From NCBI GenBank assembly GCA_019828595.1, contig JAHQRK010000020.1, forward strand, positions 186,001 to 250,000: 64,000 nt of DNA, written 5' to 3'. The notes beneath the pieces are model-generated. The model was not told the DNA's origin. It was given only the letters and a program-made list of their open reading frames with translations, and ran no database searches. A program made the position numbers and the translations under genes. Below, piece after piece: positions 43,573 to 51,029 of this stretch (position 1 is its first letter; each line of letters begins with the position of its first letter). Origin of the DNA: Aphanomyces cochlioides. Lineage: Eukaryota > Oomycota > Saprolegniomycetes > Saprolegniales > Verrucalvaceae.

Positions 43573-45789
43573 TTACAGCAAAGCGCTGCTTTTTGTGCGT
43601 CGAACAGGTTTAGTTGTCAGTTGTTCCATCTGCATCTGCTGCTTTCCAACAACTTGAGTAAGATTATCAATTTTCTTAAGCGCACGTTTAAGAGCAGAAT
43701 GCAGCAATGGTACAATACTAATCACATCGACAACAAGGCGGCTGTCAGATCCAATCTGAATAACATCACCATTAACACACTCAATAATTTCCTCGGGCAA
43801 TGGTTCATCCGAATCAGTAGCGCCAACTAACACACTCAAACCATGTTTCACGAGTTCTTGTGCACCATAGCCATAATGGCGTTTATCAGGATTTGCCTTA
43901 TAGCTATACTCGATAGGAGTGATATTACGGACAAATCGCTCGGATTGATCTTGAGATAGATCGATTACATCTGATTTTGTTCTCAGATCTGAAAGACAAT
44001 CAATTTCACCAGAAGCAACCATAATCCCACCACTCGTCTTAAGAGAGAAGTTTCTATTACTAAATCCAGTCGCCTGACCAACTGAACTACTCGTAATGAA
44101 AGTAAAGCCCGATCCAGTTGATTGTGAGCCAGTACCAAGGATTTCCAGAGGACATCCAGGATTGTTTGTGCCCACGCCCCAAAAACCGTTAGATGACTTA
44201 TAGAAGAGTGAGGATTGAATGTTGATATCTTTGTATTGAGACGATGAATAATCGAAGCATTGTAGAATGCCAACACTCGAACCAGTCGAATAATGCATAT
44301 GCATACCTGGACCTGTGGTGCTAAGATCACCCGCATTGAGACCATAGCAATGAACTCCACCATTAGCAATATTGAGATTACCACCAGTACTCAGCTGCAT
44401 CTGCTGAGTACCAGTGATAGCCGGCGTAGTTGAGTTGTTGTAAAACCAAGTATGCAAGCCACCAGACGTATAATTGAGTGATAAGCTCGATACGCCGAGC
44501 ATGTAGGATGGGCTTGTGTTATTGGTCTGAGCAAGACAAATGATATTGTCTTTCGATGTATTAGTTCCGAGATCCATTTTATGACTATTGCGCGCTGAGA
44601 TACCAGATAGTTGAATCTGCCCATTATTAGCAAACGTATAATATGTGCTTGTTCCTCCATTCGTACTCGATAGCACAATATCGCCTCCAGAACTTGTATT
44701 GATAGTCGAATTAACGGTTGCACTATAATACATTGCCAAGTGGTATCCAACGCTTGTAATCGAAAGGGTCCCGCCAGTATTCGAAGTAGAACCAATCGTA
44801 GCCGTAGTTGCTGAGATCGATGCGCCAGAATTGATAGCTCCACCAGTATTGATAGCTCCTGATACGCCCATTCCTCCAGCGATTACCAAACTACCATTCG
44901 ACTGCGTTGTTGAAGCAATATTAGAATTGATATTGATTATACCAGAAGCTGCTACTTCGAGTAATCTGCTACCTCCGTAAAATCCAATTTGAAATCTATT
45001 ATTGGTTGATCCGCTGCCAGCATAATAAAAGGAAAGTTCAGCTTGATTATTATTGTTGGTTGATTGACCAAGCGTAATATAAGAAGTGCCAGCAATAGCA
45101 AGATTATTGTTTAAGCAAGATATTGCTCTTGATGTATCTGTGCTCGTTCCTTGAAGTATAGATCCGCTTACTGATGCATTACTACCTACATACAGTTTCT
45201 TAGCAATAGCGCACCCACCATATATAGTCATTGAGCCGCCTGCACTCGAAGATGTAGCATCCGAAGTGCTTAGAAAACCTGTATTACCTGCAGTGGTCAT
45301 ACTCATCAGAAATGATCCATTCCAAATGTAGAGCTGACCAGGAAGCTGTGAATTCGTCGATCCACGGCTACCAATCTCGAACGTACCTTGGTCATTAATA
45401 AATGCGCACGTCGATCTTCCCGCAGTATTTGACGAACTATTTAGATTGATTTGCGCGGTTCCATTAATGATATTGATATCGCTACCGGCATAAATTTTCT
45501 TGGACACCGCCAATCCACCTGCAGTAATCATCGAGCCTGTAATAGTGCTTGATGCATCGGTAGTGCTTGTGTTTGTGTAAATACCAGTCATACCAATCGA
45601 GTTGATTCCACTTATTGAAAGCCCTGAATCTAAAATTAATGCCTTTTTAGCACTTGCTTGCCCAGCAGTTAGATTACTGATATATGAGACTCTAGGATCA
45701 CTTTTTCTCAAATAAACATCACTTGTGTAATTTGACGGATTGTATGTTGAACTATTTATAGTAGGTGTATTAGCTATGATTCCACTCAT
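43573..45789 (-). CDS. fibre/spike protein with S74 intramolecular chaperone
   Basis: A 738-residue product. The stem has repeats of a GG-containing pattern (GSMITAGGLAVSKKIYAGSD, GSMTIYGGCAIAKKLYVGSN, GSLVIAGGMGVSGAINTGG) and many Ser/Thr/Asn-rich strands, fitting a trimeric beta fibre. Near the C terminus is CLSDLRTKSDVIDL, with the Ser and Lys five apart that perform self-cleavage in phage endosialidase chaperones (S-D-x-x-x-K), followed by NITPIEYSYKA, HYGYGAQELV and a final coiled coil (IDNLTQVVGKQQMQMEQL). The chaperone folds the trimer and cuts itself off. In this element the fibre would be the host-attachment organ at the vertices. The base use looks a little less AT-rich than the neighbours, so it may have been acquired. 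Confidence 0.85.
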   Translation of the reverse strand: MSGIIANTPTINSSTYNPSNYTSDVYLRKSDPRVSYISNLTAGQASAKKALILDSGLSISGINSIGMTGIYTNTSTTDASSTITGSMITAGGLAVSKKIYAGSDINIINGTAQINLNSSSNTAGRSTCAFINDQGTFEIGSRGSTNSQLPGQLYIWNGSFLMSMTTAGNTGFLSTSDATSSSAGGSMTIYGGCAIAKKLYVGSNASVSGSILQGTSTDTSRAISCLNNNLAIAGTSYITLGQSTNNNNQAELSFYYAGSGSTNNRFQIGFYGGSRLLEVAASGIININSNIASTTQSNGSLVIAGGMGVSGAINTGGAINSGASISATTATIGSTSNTGGTLSITSVGYHLAMYYSATVNSTINTSSGGDIVLSSTNGGTSTYYTFANNGQIQLSGISARNSHKMDLGTNTSKDNIICLAQTNNTSPSYMLGVSSLSLNYTSGGLHTWFYNNSTTPAITGTQQMQLSTGGNLNIANGGVHCYGLNAGDLSTTGPGMHMHYSTGSSVGILQCFDYSSSQYKDINIQSSLFYKSSNGFWGVGTNNPGCPLEILGTGSQSTGSGFTFITSSSVGQATGFSNRNFSLKTSGGIMVASGEIDCLSDLRTKSDVIDLSQDQSERFVRNITPIEYSYKANPDKRHYGYGAQELVKHGLSVLVGATDSDEPLPEEIIECVNGDVIQIGSDSRLVVDVISIVPLLHSALKRALKKIDNLTQVVGKQQMQMEQLTTKPVRRTKSSALL

Positions 45790-45857
45790 ATTTTTAATAG
45801 AGTTGAAGACAAATAAGTATATATTCTAAAATATATATAATATTAGCTTTCTAATAA

Positions 45858-46541
45858 ATGAGTTCCAATGAAATAGAGGACTGGGGAGGAAAATTACCTA
45901 AGGCTTATAAAAGTAAGTCTCATGGTATAAACAAAGATCTTAAAATTCAGAACCTTTTCAGAGCTATCGTGCTGGGACCCAGCTATTCTGGTAAGACGAA
46001 TCTAATTTTCCATATTCTCAAGCACTCTCCTCATATTTACAGCCATTTGCATATTATTGCTCGCAATCCTGAGCAAAGTCTGTATAATTACTTAAAAGAT
46101 AAATTAAAAGACTTCATTACGATTTATGACCCAAATGAACCACCTCCTTCTGTTGACGATATTCCAAATAATGGCTCATTACAATTAGTTATCATCGATG
46201 ATTATTCAAATGACAAAATGCTTCAAAAAAATATATTTACGCATTATTTCACCCGTGGAAGACATAAATTGTTAAGCACTATATTTTTAGCTCATTCATA
46301 TTTTGACACATATAAAACCATTAGATTGAATAGCGAATATGTATTTATTTTAAAAGCAAATAGCAAAAGAGATCTTCAAATGGTTTGTAAGGATTTTAAC
46401 ATTCCTGAAGTTAATGAAGACAAAATGATCAAGGCATACAATAAAGCTACTGCAAGCAAAGGCCAAGCTCTGTTTGTTGATTCTGTTAATCAAGAATTGA
46501 GGTATAATTTTGGGAAAAAAATTGATTTGAATACACTTTGA
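45858..46541 (+). CDS. A32/FtsK-HerA-type DNA packaging ATPase
   Basis: A 227-residue protein. Walker A is GPSYSGKT (residues 40-47) and Walker B is LQLVIIDDY (108-116). A third conserved part reads HKLLSTIFLAHSYFDTYKTI, where the sensor residue normally sits. The size and motif order are those of the packaging ATPases of Polintons, virophages and other membrane-containing or jelly-roll viruses. It drives the genome into the preformed shell. It is followed after 79 bases by the penton-like gene on the same strand, and a short hairpin (TTGCT TTC AGCAA, 46547-46559) stands between them. Confidence 0.88.
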   Translation: MSSNEIEDWGGKLPKAYKSKSHGINKDLKIQNLFRAIVLGPSYSGKTNLIFHILKHSPHIYSHLHIIARNPEQSLYNYLKDKLKDFITIYDPNEPPPSVDDIPNNGSLQLVIIDDYSNDKMLQKNIFTHYFTRGRHKLLSTIFLAHSYFDTYKTIRLNSEYVFILKANSKRDLQMVCKDFNIPEVNEDKMIKAYNKATASKGQALFVDSVNQELRYNFGKKIDLNTL

Positions 46542-46620
46542 TAAGCTTGCTTTCAGCAATTAGAGAGACAATTATTTCAATCAAATAATAAATAAATGAT
46601 ATAAAATAACATAAGAAAAA

Positions 46621-47478
46621 ATGAGCTCACTTATTGTTCTTAATTCAACTCATATTGTGAATAATGGCTATAATAATACGCTAAGATATACATTTGGGAA
46701 TAGTGCAGTCAATTTTAGCAATATGGAAATTGCTGTTGCTGGGATTCAATTGTATAATTCTCAATTCAATATTAATTCAACCTTGTACGGAAATAATACA
46801 TTTCAAATTATTGTACCATATGGCGCTACTACATCGACCATATCTATCACTTTACCTAATGGTTATTACAGTTATGCTGATATTCAAAATTATGTAGCTT
46901 CTAAACTTATCGCGGCTGGTGCATATCTGATTGATTCTAATGGAAACAATGTGATATATTTTAATATTTCAGAAAATTCTACATATTATGGTTGCCAAAT
47001 TGATTTATTACCTACTCCTTTAAGTTTACCAACAGGCTGGTCGCTACCAGCCAGTGGGTTATATTCAACAGGCGTACCAACAGGTGGCTATGCTCCGCAA
47101 ATTATCATTCCAAGTGGATTTAATTTAATAGTTGGCTATCAAGTTGCAACATTTCCTCCCTCTCGTCAAACGACTGCTCAATCGTTTTTAAGTAGTTTTA
47201 CTCCACAAGTAAACCCTGTTTCAAGCTTTTTAGTTCGTTGTAATTTAGTTAATAATCCATACACTTCTGTTCCTGATGTTTTAACGACTTTTACATCACA
47301 AAACACCACTATTGGGGATTTAATAGATGTAAGATATCCTGAGTATTCTTGGGTAGAAATTTCTGATGGCTCAAGACCATACATAGAAGTGATAATTTGC
47401 GATCAGAATTATAATATTGTCAAGTTTGAAGATAGTCAAATTTTAATTCAGTTGATTATTAGACCGAAAAAAAATTAG
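46621..47478 (+). CDS. penton-like minor capsid protein (single jelly-roll type)
   Basis: A 285-residue product. It opens MSSLIVLNSTHIVNNGYNN and ends with the stretch ITFxSQNTTIGDLID-like text (TTFTSQNTTIGDLIDVRYP), then YSWVEISDGSRPYIEVIICD and VKFEDSQILIQLIIRPK. This C-terminal pattern and the size resemble the minor capsid (penton) proteins of polinton-like viruses. The protein is beta-rich and nearly neutral. Its place after the ATPase is normal for the group. Pentons close the fivefold vertices and would hold the fibre. Confidence 0.75.
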   Translation: MSSLIVLNSTHIVNNGYNNTLRYTFGNSAVNFSNMEIAVAGIQLYNSQFNINSTLYGNNTFQIIVPYGATTSTISITLPNGYYSYADIQNYVASKLIAAGAYLIDSNGNNVIYFNISENSTYYGCQIDLLPTPLSLPTGWSLPASGLYSTGVPTGGYAPQIIIPSGFNLIVGYQVATFPPSRQTTAQSFLSSFTPQVNPVSSFLVRCNLVNNPYTSVPDVLTTFTSQNTTIGDLIDVRYPEYSWVEISDGSRPYIEVIICDQNYNIVKFEDSQILIQLIIRPKKN

Positions 47479-47489
47479 CTTACTATTCT

Positions 47490-47696
47490 CTAATTATTTC
47501 TTTCGATCTCTATAATTGCTTTTTTATGTGCATATGATCTTTGATGACTAAAACGATATCTCACGTTTACTGATTCACCGCAATCACAAATGTATCGGTT
47601 TCTTTTGTATGGATTCAGATTTCGTTTAACTTGAGCATCAATCATTTCTTGAGTCTTCTTTATTAATGTTAAATCGATAAGCATTGTTGAAAGCAC
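47490..47696 (-). CDS. small zinc-finger-like Polinton protein
   Basis: A 68-residue product (or 64 from the second Met at 47684). The C-terminal half reads YICDCGESVNVRYRFSHQRS and then HKKAIIEIERNN, a C-x-C...H-x(5)-H arrangement that may bind one zinc. The N-terminal half is helical with basic residues (VKRNLNPYKRNR). It converges with the penton-like gene, with only 11 bases between the stops. Its role is unknown; nucleic-acid binding is a guess. A 12-base palindrome CTCTATATAGAG lies just upstream of the start (47706-47717). Confidence 0.5.
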   Translation of the reverse strand: MLSTMLIDLTLIKKTQEMIDAQVKRNLNPYKRNRYICDCGESVNVRYRFSHQRSYAHKKAIIEIERNN

Positions 47697-47798
47697 AAGC
47701 TTATACTCTATATAGAGGTATTTTTTTTACTACCGATTTTTTACAAAAGCTTGATGTTTTGGTGTTCAAAGCTCATGGTCAAACGTAAAATGGTATAT

Positions 47799-48278
47799 TT
47801 ATACTAGTCGAAAACTACCACCACGTTTCTTCGCACGAACAAGGGCCATACGATCTTTAGCCGCTTGAGAGCCCTTTTGAAAACCTACGCCGCTAAGTTT
47901 ACGAATGCCTTCCCTAATAGGGGCCAATTCTGGATTACTATATGCGATTGCATCTCCAACTCCACTTAGTACAGGTTTAATTACACTATTCCAAGCCGTA
48001 CTCAAACCTGATCTCAAACTATCCCAAATGCTTCCGCCTTGGTGATGGCTTAAATCGTGATGAATTTCCCCTTCAGTAAAATCCAAACGAGCTCCTTTAT
48101 TAGCTTTTTGAGCTTGAACTATTTTGCTATAATTAGCTGGATGCACAAGCATTGGCTTACTTCCTTTTAAATCATCAGCGCTAAATACAACTGTACCACC
48201 TTTGGATGCTTTAGAAAGTTTTTTCTTTGAAAGAGATGATGATACGTGAACTACTTTATAACCTCCTGTTCCTTTCAT
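47799..48278 (-). CDS. pVI-like membrane-active minor virion protein
   Basis: A basic protein of 159 residues. The middle has an amphipathic helix (GGSIWDSLRSGLSTAWNSVI) of the kind that lets adenovirus protein VI break endosome membranes, and the C terminus is rich in Lys and Arg (AAKDRMALVRAKKRGGSFR). Sites that fit the adenain cleavage rule (M/I/L)-x-G-x-G are found at residues 1-5 (MKGTG), 104-108 (LSGVG) and 128-132 (LSGVG). The element encodes such a protease, so cleavage during maturation is likely. The call rests on composition and context, not close similarity. Confidence 0.6.
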   Translation of the reverse strand: MKGTGGYKVVHVSSSLSKKKLSKASKGGTVVFSADDLKGSKPMLVHPANYSKIVQAQKANKGARLDFTEGEIHHDLSHHQGGSIWDSLRSGLSTAWNSVIKPVLSGVGDAIAYSNPELAPIREGIRKLSGVGFQKGSQAAKDRMALVRAKKRGGSFRLV

Positions 48279-48349
48279 ATTTCGTTGATTTAAACGAAGT
48301 CTATATTTTATGAATTACATAAAAAATAAAAATATATTATTAAATCATC

Positions 48350-48556
48350 TTAAAGAGCAAATGTCTTTGATTTTTGCTCTAATTTCTTTTTTCTTTTATA
48401 TTCATCAATAGATGGTCCATATCTTTGAAAACTTGATTTTGGTTCTGTATTATCAATGATTAAGTTTTCCATCGTTTCAATTAGTCTATCTTCATTTTCT
48501 TTGGCCTTTTTATTATATATTTTTAAAAATGGATGTTTAACATTAATCGTTTTCAT
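48350..48556 (-). CDS. small charged Polinton protein, unknown
   Basis: A 68-residue product starting MKTINVKHPFLKIYNKK and ending KKLEQKSKTFAL, rich in Lys, Glu and Asn, mostly helical by composition. Its start codon is five bases after the stop of the 443-residue gene on the same strand, so the two may share a transcript. I recognise no family. Confidence 0.5.
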   Translation of the reverse strand: MKTINVKHPFLKIYNKKAKENEDRLIETMENLIIDNTEPKSSFQRYGPSIDEYKRKKKLEQKSKTFAL

Positions 48557-48561
48557 AGCTT

Positions 48562-49893
48562 CTATATTGTCATCATCAAAATATCATTGAATTGTTTATC
48601 GCTTAAAATTCCATTTTGAAATAAATGAATCGACATCTTCTTTAGTTCCGATTTGATCAAAGGATTATCATTACCGATCTTGATTTCACCAATGAGCTTA
48701 TTGAATTCAGCAACATATTTATCACTACCATCTCGTGGATCGCTAATAGTTTCTTTAAACGAATTTAATAGTTTACAAACTTTTAGAGTATCGTAAAACG
48801 CAATTTTATCTTTGTTGTCAAGCTGATTATAAAGACTATAATCAATAACTCCATCAAATAACAAGATTTTGATGATTTGAAGTAGTTTATCTGACATTTT
48901 TAATCGTTTAAAACAGGAATTACCAGACGGATGGCGTAAACTTAAATATCCTTGACCAAGAGCTTTCAAATTGACATATTTAGCTCCAAGAGGTCGATAT
49001 AAATAATTTTTTTCAAAATTATGTAAATGCGAAATTCCCGCGCCGATTAAGCCTCGTCCAATGAGTTTTTTACGGGCGATTAATTTAAAGCCTTGGCCTT
49101 CCATTTTGATATCAGGTTCGCTTTTAATTGACATTTGAGTAACGCCTTGTCGGATGCCATTCACACGTCTATTTTCATCAATAATTTTGTCAATTTTTTC
49201 TTTTGTAGCAACCCAATCGTAATCAATTATACGTTTATTCTTATTTTCATGATCACTCCGTATGGTAAATAGTCTTCCCGATCTTCCCAAGTATACACTC
49301 TTATCTTCATCACCATTTAGTAATATCGGAGAAATCTTTCTTGTTTTAAAGAAGTTCCAATTGTCCTTATAAAGTTTTATAATTTGTTCTCTTGGAGTTT
49401 TTTTGTTATCCTCTGCGGGAAATATTGGTTTTGACTCTTCGTCGTCTTCATCAGACAAAATTCTGAAACGATTTCTTGTTTCGACAGGGGGCATATTTTC
49501 TAATTTGATTTGATCCCTTGTTTTAATTCTGGGTTCGTATCTTGGATTACTTTCATATTGAGTTCCAGTTGTAATACCCATTGGCTCGGTTTGAGCAGAT
49601 CTGGCTTTCGTATTTCGTTTAGTTTGGGTTTGTATAGTTCTACCGTTTGATTCGGTTTGAACTTCAATGGTTCTTGGGTTTGATGAATCTGTTTGAATTT
49701 CAATTGTTCTGCCAATATTTGAAGACATTTGAGGTTTTGGTAGAATTACATTTGATGCAACATCACTACTCCAAATAGCAGTTTCATATGCCTTTTGTTT
49801 AATAGCATCGATCTTTTTATCAAGTTTGATTTGATCATAATATTCTTGTAATTTTGCTTTTTTATCAGCGAGATCCTTATAGCTCGGATACAT
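48562..49893 (-). CDS. 443-residue Polinton virion-associated protein with QT repeats
   Basis: The N-terminal 50 residues are a helix. Residues 60-115 carry an evenly spaced series: IEIQTDS (QT at 67-68), IEVQTES (79-80), IQTQTKR (90-91), SAQTEPM (101-102) and TGTQYE (111-112). These look like multivalent dynein light chain LC8 anchors. At 264-286 are three sites that fit the adenain rule (MEGQG, LIGRG, LIGAG). The C-terminal third (KYVNLKALGQGYLSLRHPSG, LKMSDKLLQIIKILLFDGVI) looks like a domain I have seen at the C terminus of proteins in polinton-like viruses, but I cannot name it with certainty. The protein may be cut into a tail-like disordered part and a folded virion part. Confidence 0.6.
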   Translation of the reverse strand: MYPSYKDLADKKAKLQEYYDQIKLDKKIDAIKQKAYETAIWSSDVASNVILPKPQMSSNIGRTIEIQTDSSNPRTIEVQTESNGRTIQTQTKRNTKARSAQTEPMGITTGTQYESNPRYEPRIKTRDQIKLENMPPVETRNRFRILSDEDDEESKPIFPAEDNKKTPREQIIKLYKDNWNFFKTRKISPILLNGDEDKSVYLGRSGRLFTIRSDHENKNKRIIDYDWVATKEKIDKIIDENRRVNGIRQGVTQMSIKSEPDIKMEGQGFKLIARKKLIGRGLIGAGISHLHNFEKNYLYRPLGAKYVNLKALGQGYLSLRHPSGNSCFKRLKMSDKLLQIIKILLFDGVIDYSLYNQLDNKDKIAFYDTLKVCKLLNSFKETISDPRDGSDKYVAEFNKLIGEIKIGNDNPLIKSELKKMSIHLFQNGILSDKQFNDILMMTI

Positions 49894-49931
49894 TTTACTA
49901 CGAATTAATTAACGTATATATATTTGGTAGT

Positions 49932-51020
49932 TTATATTACCTGTGCAAAATAATTTTTTTCTAATTGACTCATTTGATTTTTATTAAATATTCTTAGATT
50001 CTTCTGAGGCTCCCATGATTCACTTCCATCAGCCCATTTAACCAGATATTTGTATTGACCATTTTTTAGTTTCTTGTGACTTAAAATTTTCTCAGCTTCA
50101 TAAATGTCATTTGCTCTTCCATCAGCGTCAGTAGTTTGAGCTTCTACTATTTTTATATCATTAACTGGTTTATATACGACGTGATTATTTTTTGATCGTA
50201 AATGCGTCTTTAGTCCATCTAATCCAATAAATTCATAAACGGATTTTGAATATTTAGCACCTTCTTTTTGAAATGGATTTTTTGGTTTCAATTTGTAACG
50301 TACTTTTGAGCCAATCGGGATGCTTTCTAAGACTTGCTTTGCTACATTTTGGTTATGATCATTTTCGGAAAATATGACTTTTCCTTTCATCTCATTTGGC
50401 GTTGCATGAATGGATGAATGTTCCGTGTCATTGTAATTTGAAATTGCATCGTTTAGATGCTTTTGAGTTAGCTTTTTAAAGATTCCTGTCTCGAACATTT
50501 TGGTTAGTCTTGATTTTAACGTTCTAATGAATCGATCTACCTTGCCTAGAATTGTATGATCCCCAGACTCTCCAGCGTAATGACTGATATGTTCTTTTGT
50601 TAACAGTTCTTGAACTTTTTTATTCATAAACTCATTTCCATTATCTGATGTAAACGAATGTGTTTTGTTTCGAGAAAGAAATTCTTCTATTGCTTTTCTA
50701 ACTACAGGCGCAGTTTTGTTTTTCAACAATTTGGCGAAGCCGATTCGACTGTTAATATTGATTGCGATAAATATTGGTTGTTTTTGCCAAAAAGCTAAAT
50801 CCATTTGCCATGAGTTTGGATTGTTGCTTGCAATTTTGAACTCAGGAAATTTCTTGTTTTGAGCTGAATGCTGTTGAATATCAGTTTGTTTCTTATACCA
50901 ATCGCGAACTTGTTTTAGAGTAATAGAATTATTAAGTTCTTTTGCTTTTTTATACAATGCTGTTGCGCTAATGAATCCAATCTTTGGATCATAGTATAAT
51001 TTTTTAAGAAGTGCAGACAT
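49932..51020 (-). CDS. Polinton integrase (RVE type) with chromodomain
   Basis: A 362-residue protein. The retroviral-type catalytic core has Asp 74 (WQMDLAFW) and Asp 126 (FTSDNGNEF). The third acidic residue is Asp 162 (GKVDRFIRTLKSRL) rather than the usual Glu, 35 residues after the second. The C-terminal part has a chromodomain (EAEKILSHKKLKNGQYKYLV, KWADGSESWEPQKNL), which may guide insertion to modified chromatin. It lies nine bases after the PolB stop, on the same strand. The second element's copy differs at one residue (Lys to Gln in KLKPxNPF, base 50282 here and 63427 there). Confidence 0.93.
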   Translation of the reverse strand: MSALLKKLYYDPKIGFISATALYKKAKELNNSITLKQVRDWYKKQTDIQQHSAQNKKFPEFKIASNNPNSWQMDLAFWQKQPIFIAININSRIGFAKLLKNKTAPVVRKAIEEFLSRNKTHSFTSDNGNEFMNKKVQELLTKEHISHYAGESGDHTILGKVDRFIRTLKSRLTKMFETGIFKKLTQKHLNDAISNYNDTEHSSIHATPNEMKGKVIFSENDHNQNVAKQVLESIPIGSKVRYKLKPKNPFQKEGAKYSKSVYEFIGLDGLKTHLRSKNNHVVYKPVNDIKIVEAQTTDADGRANDIYEAEKILSHKKLKNGQYKYLVKWADGSESWEPQKNLRIFNKNQMSQLEKNYFAQVI

Positions 51021-51029
51021 ATTATATAT

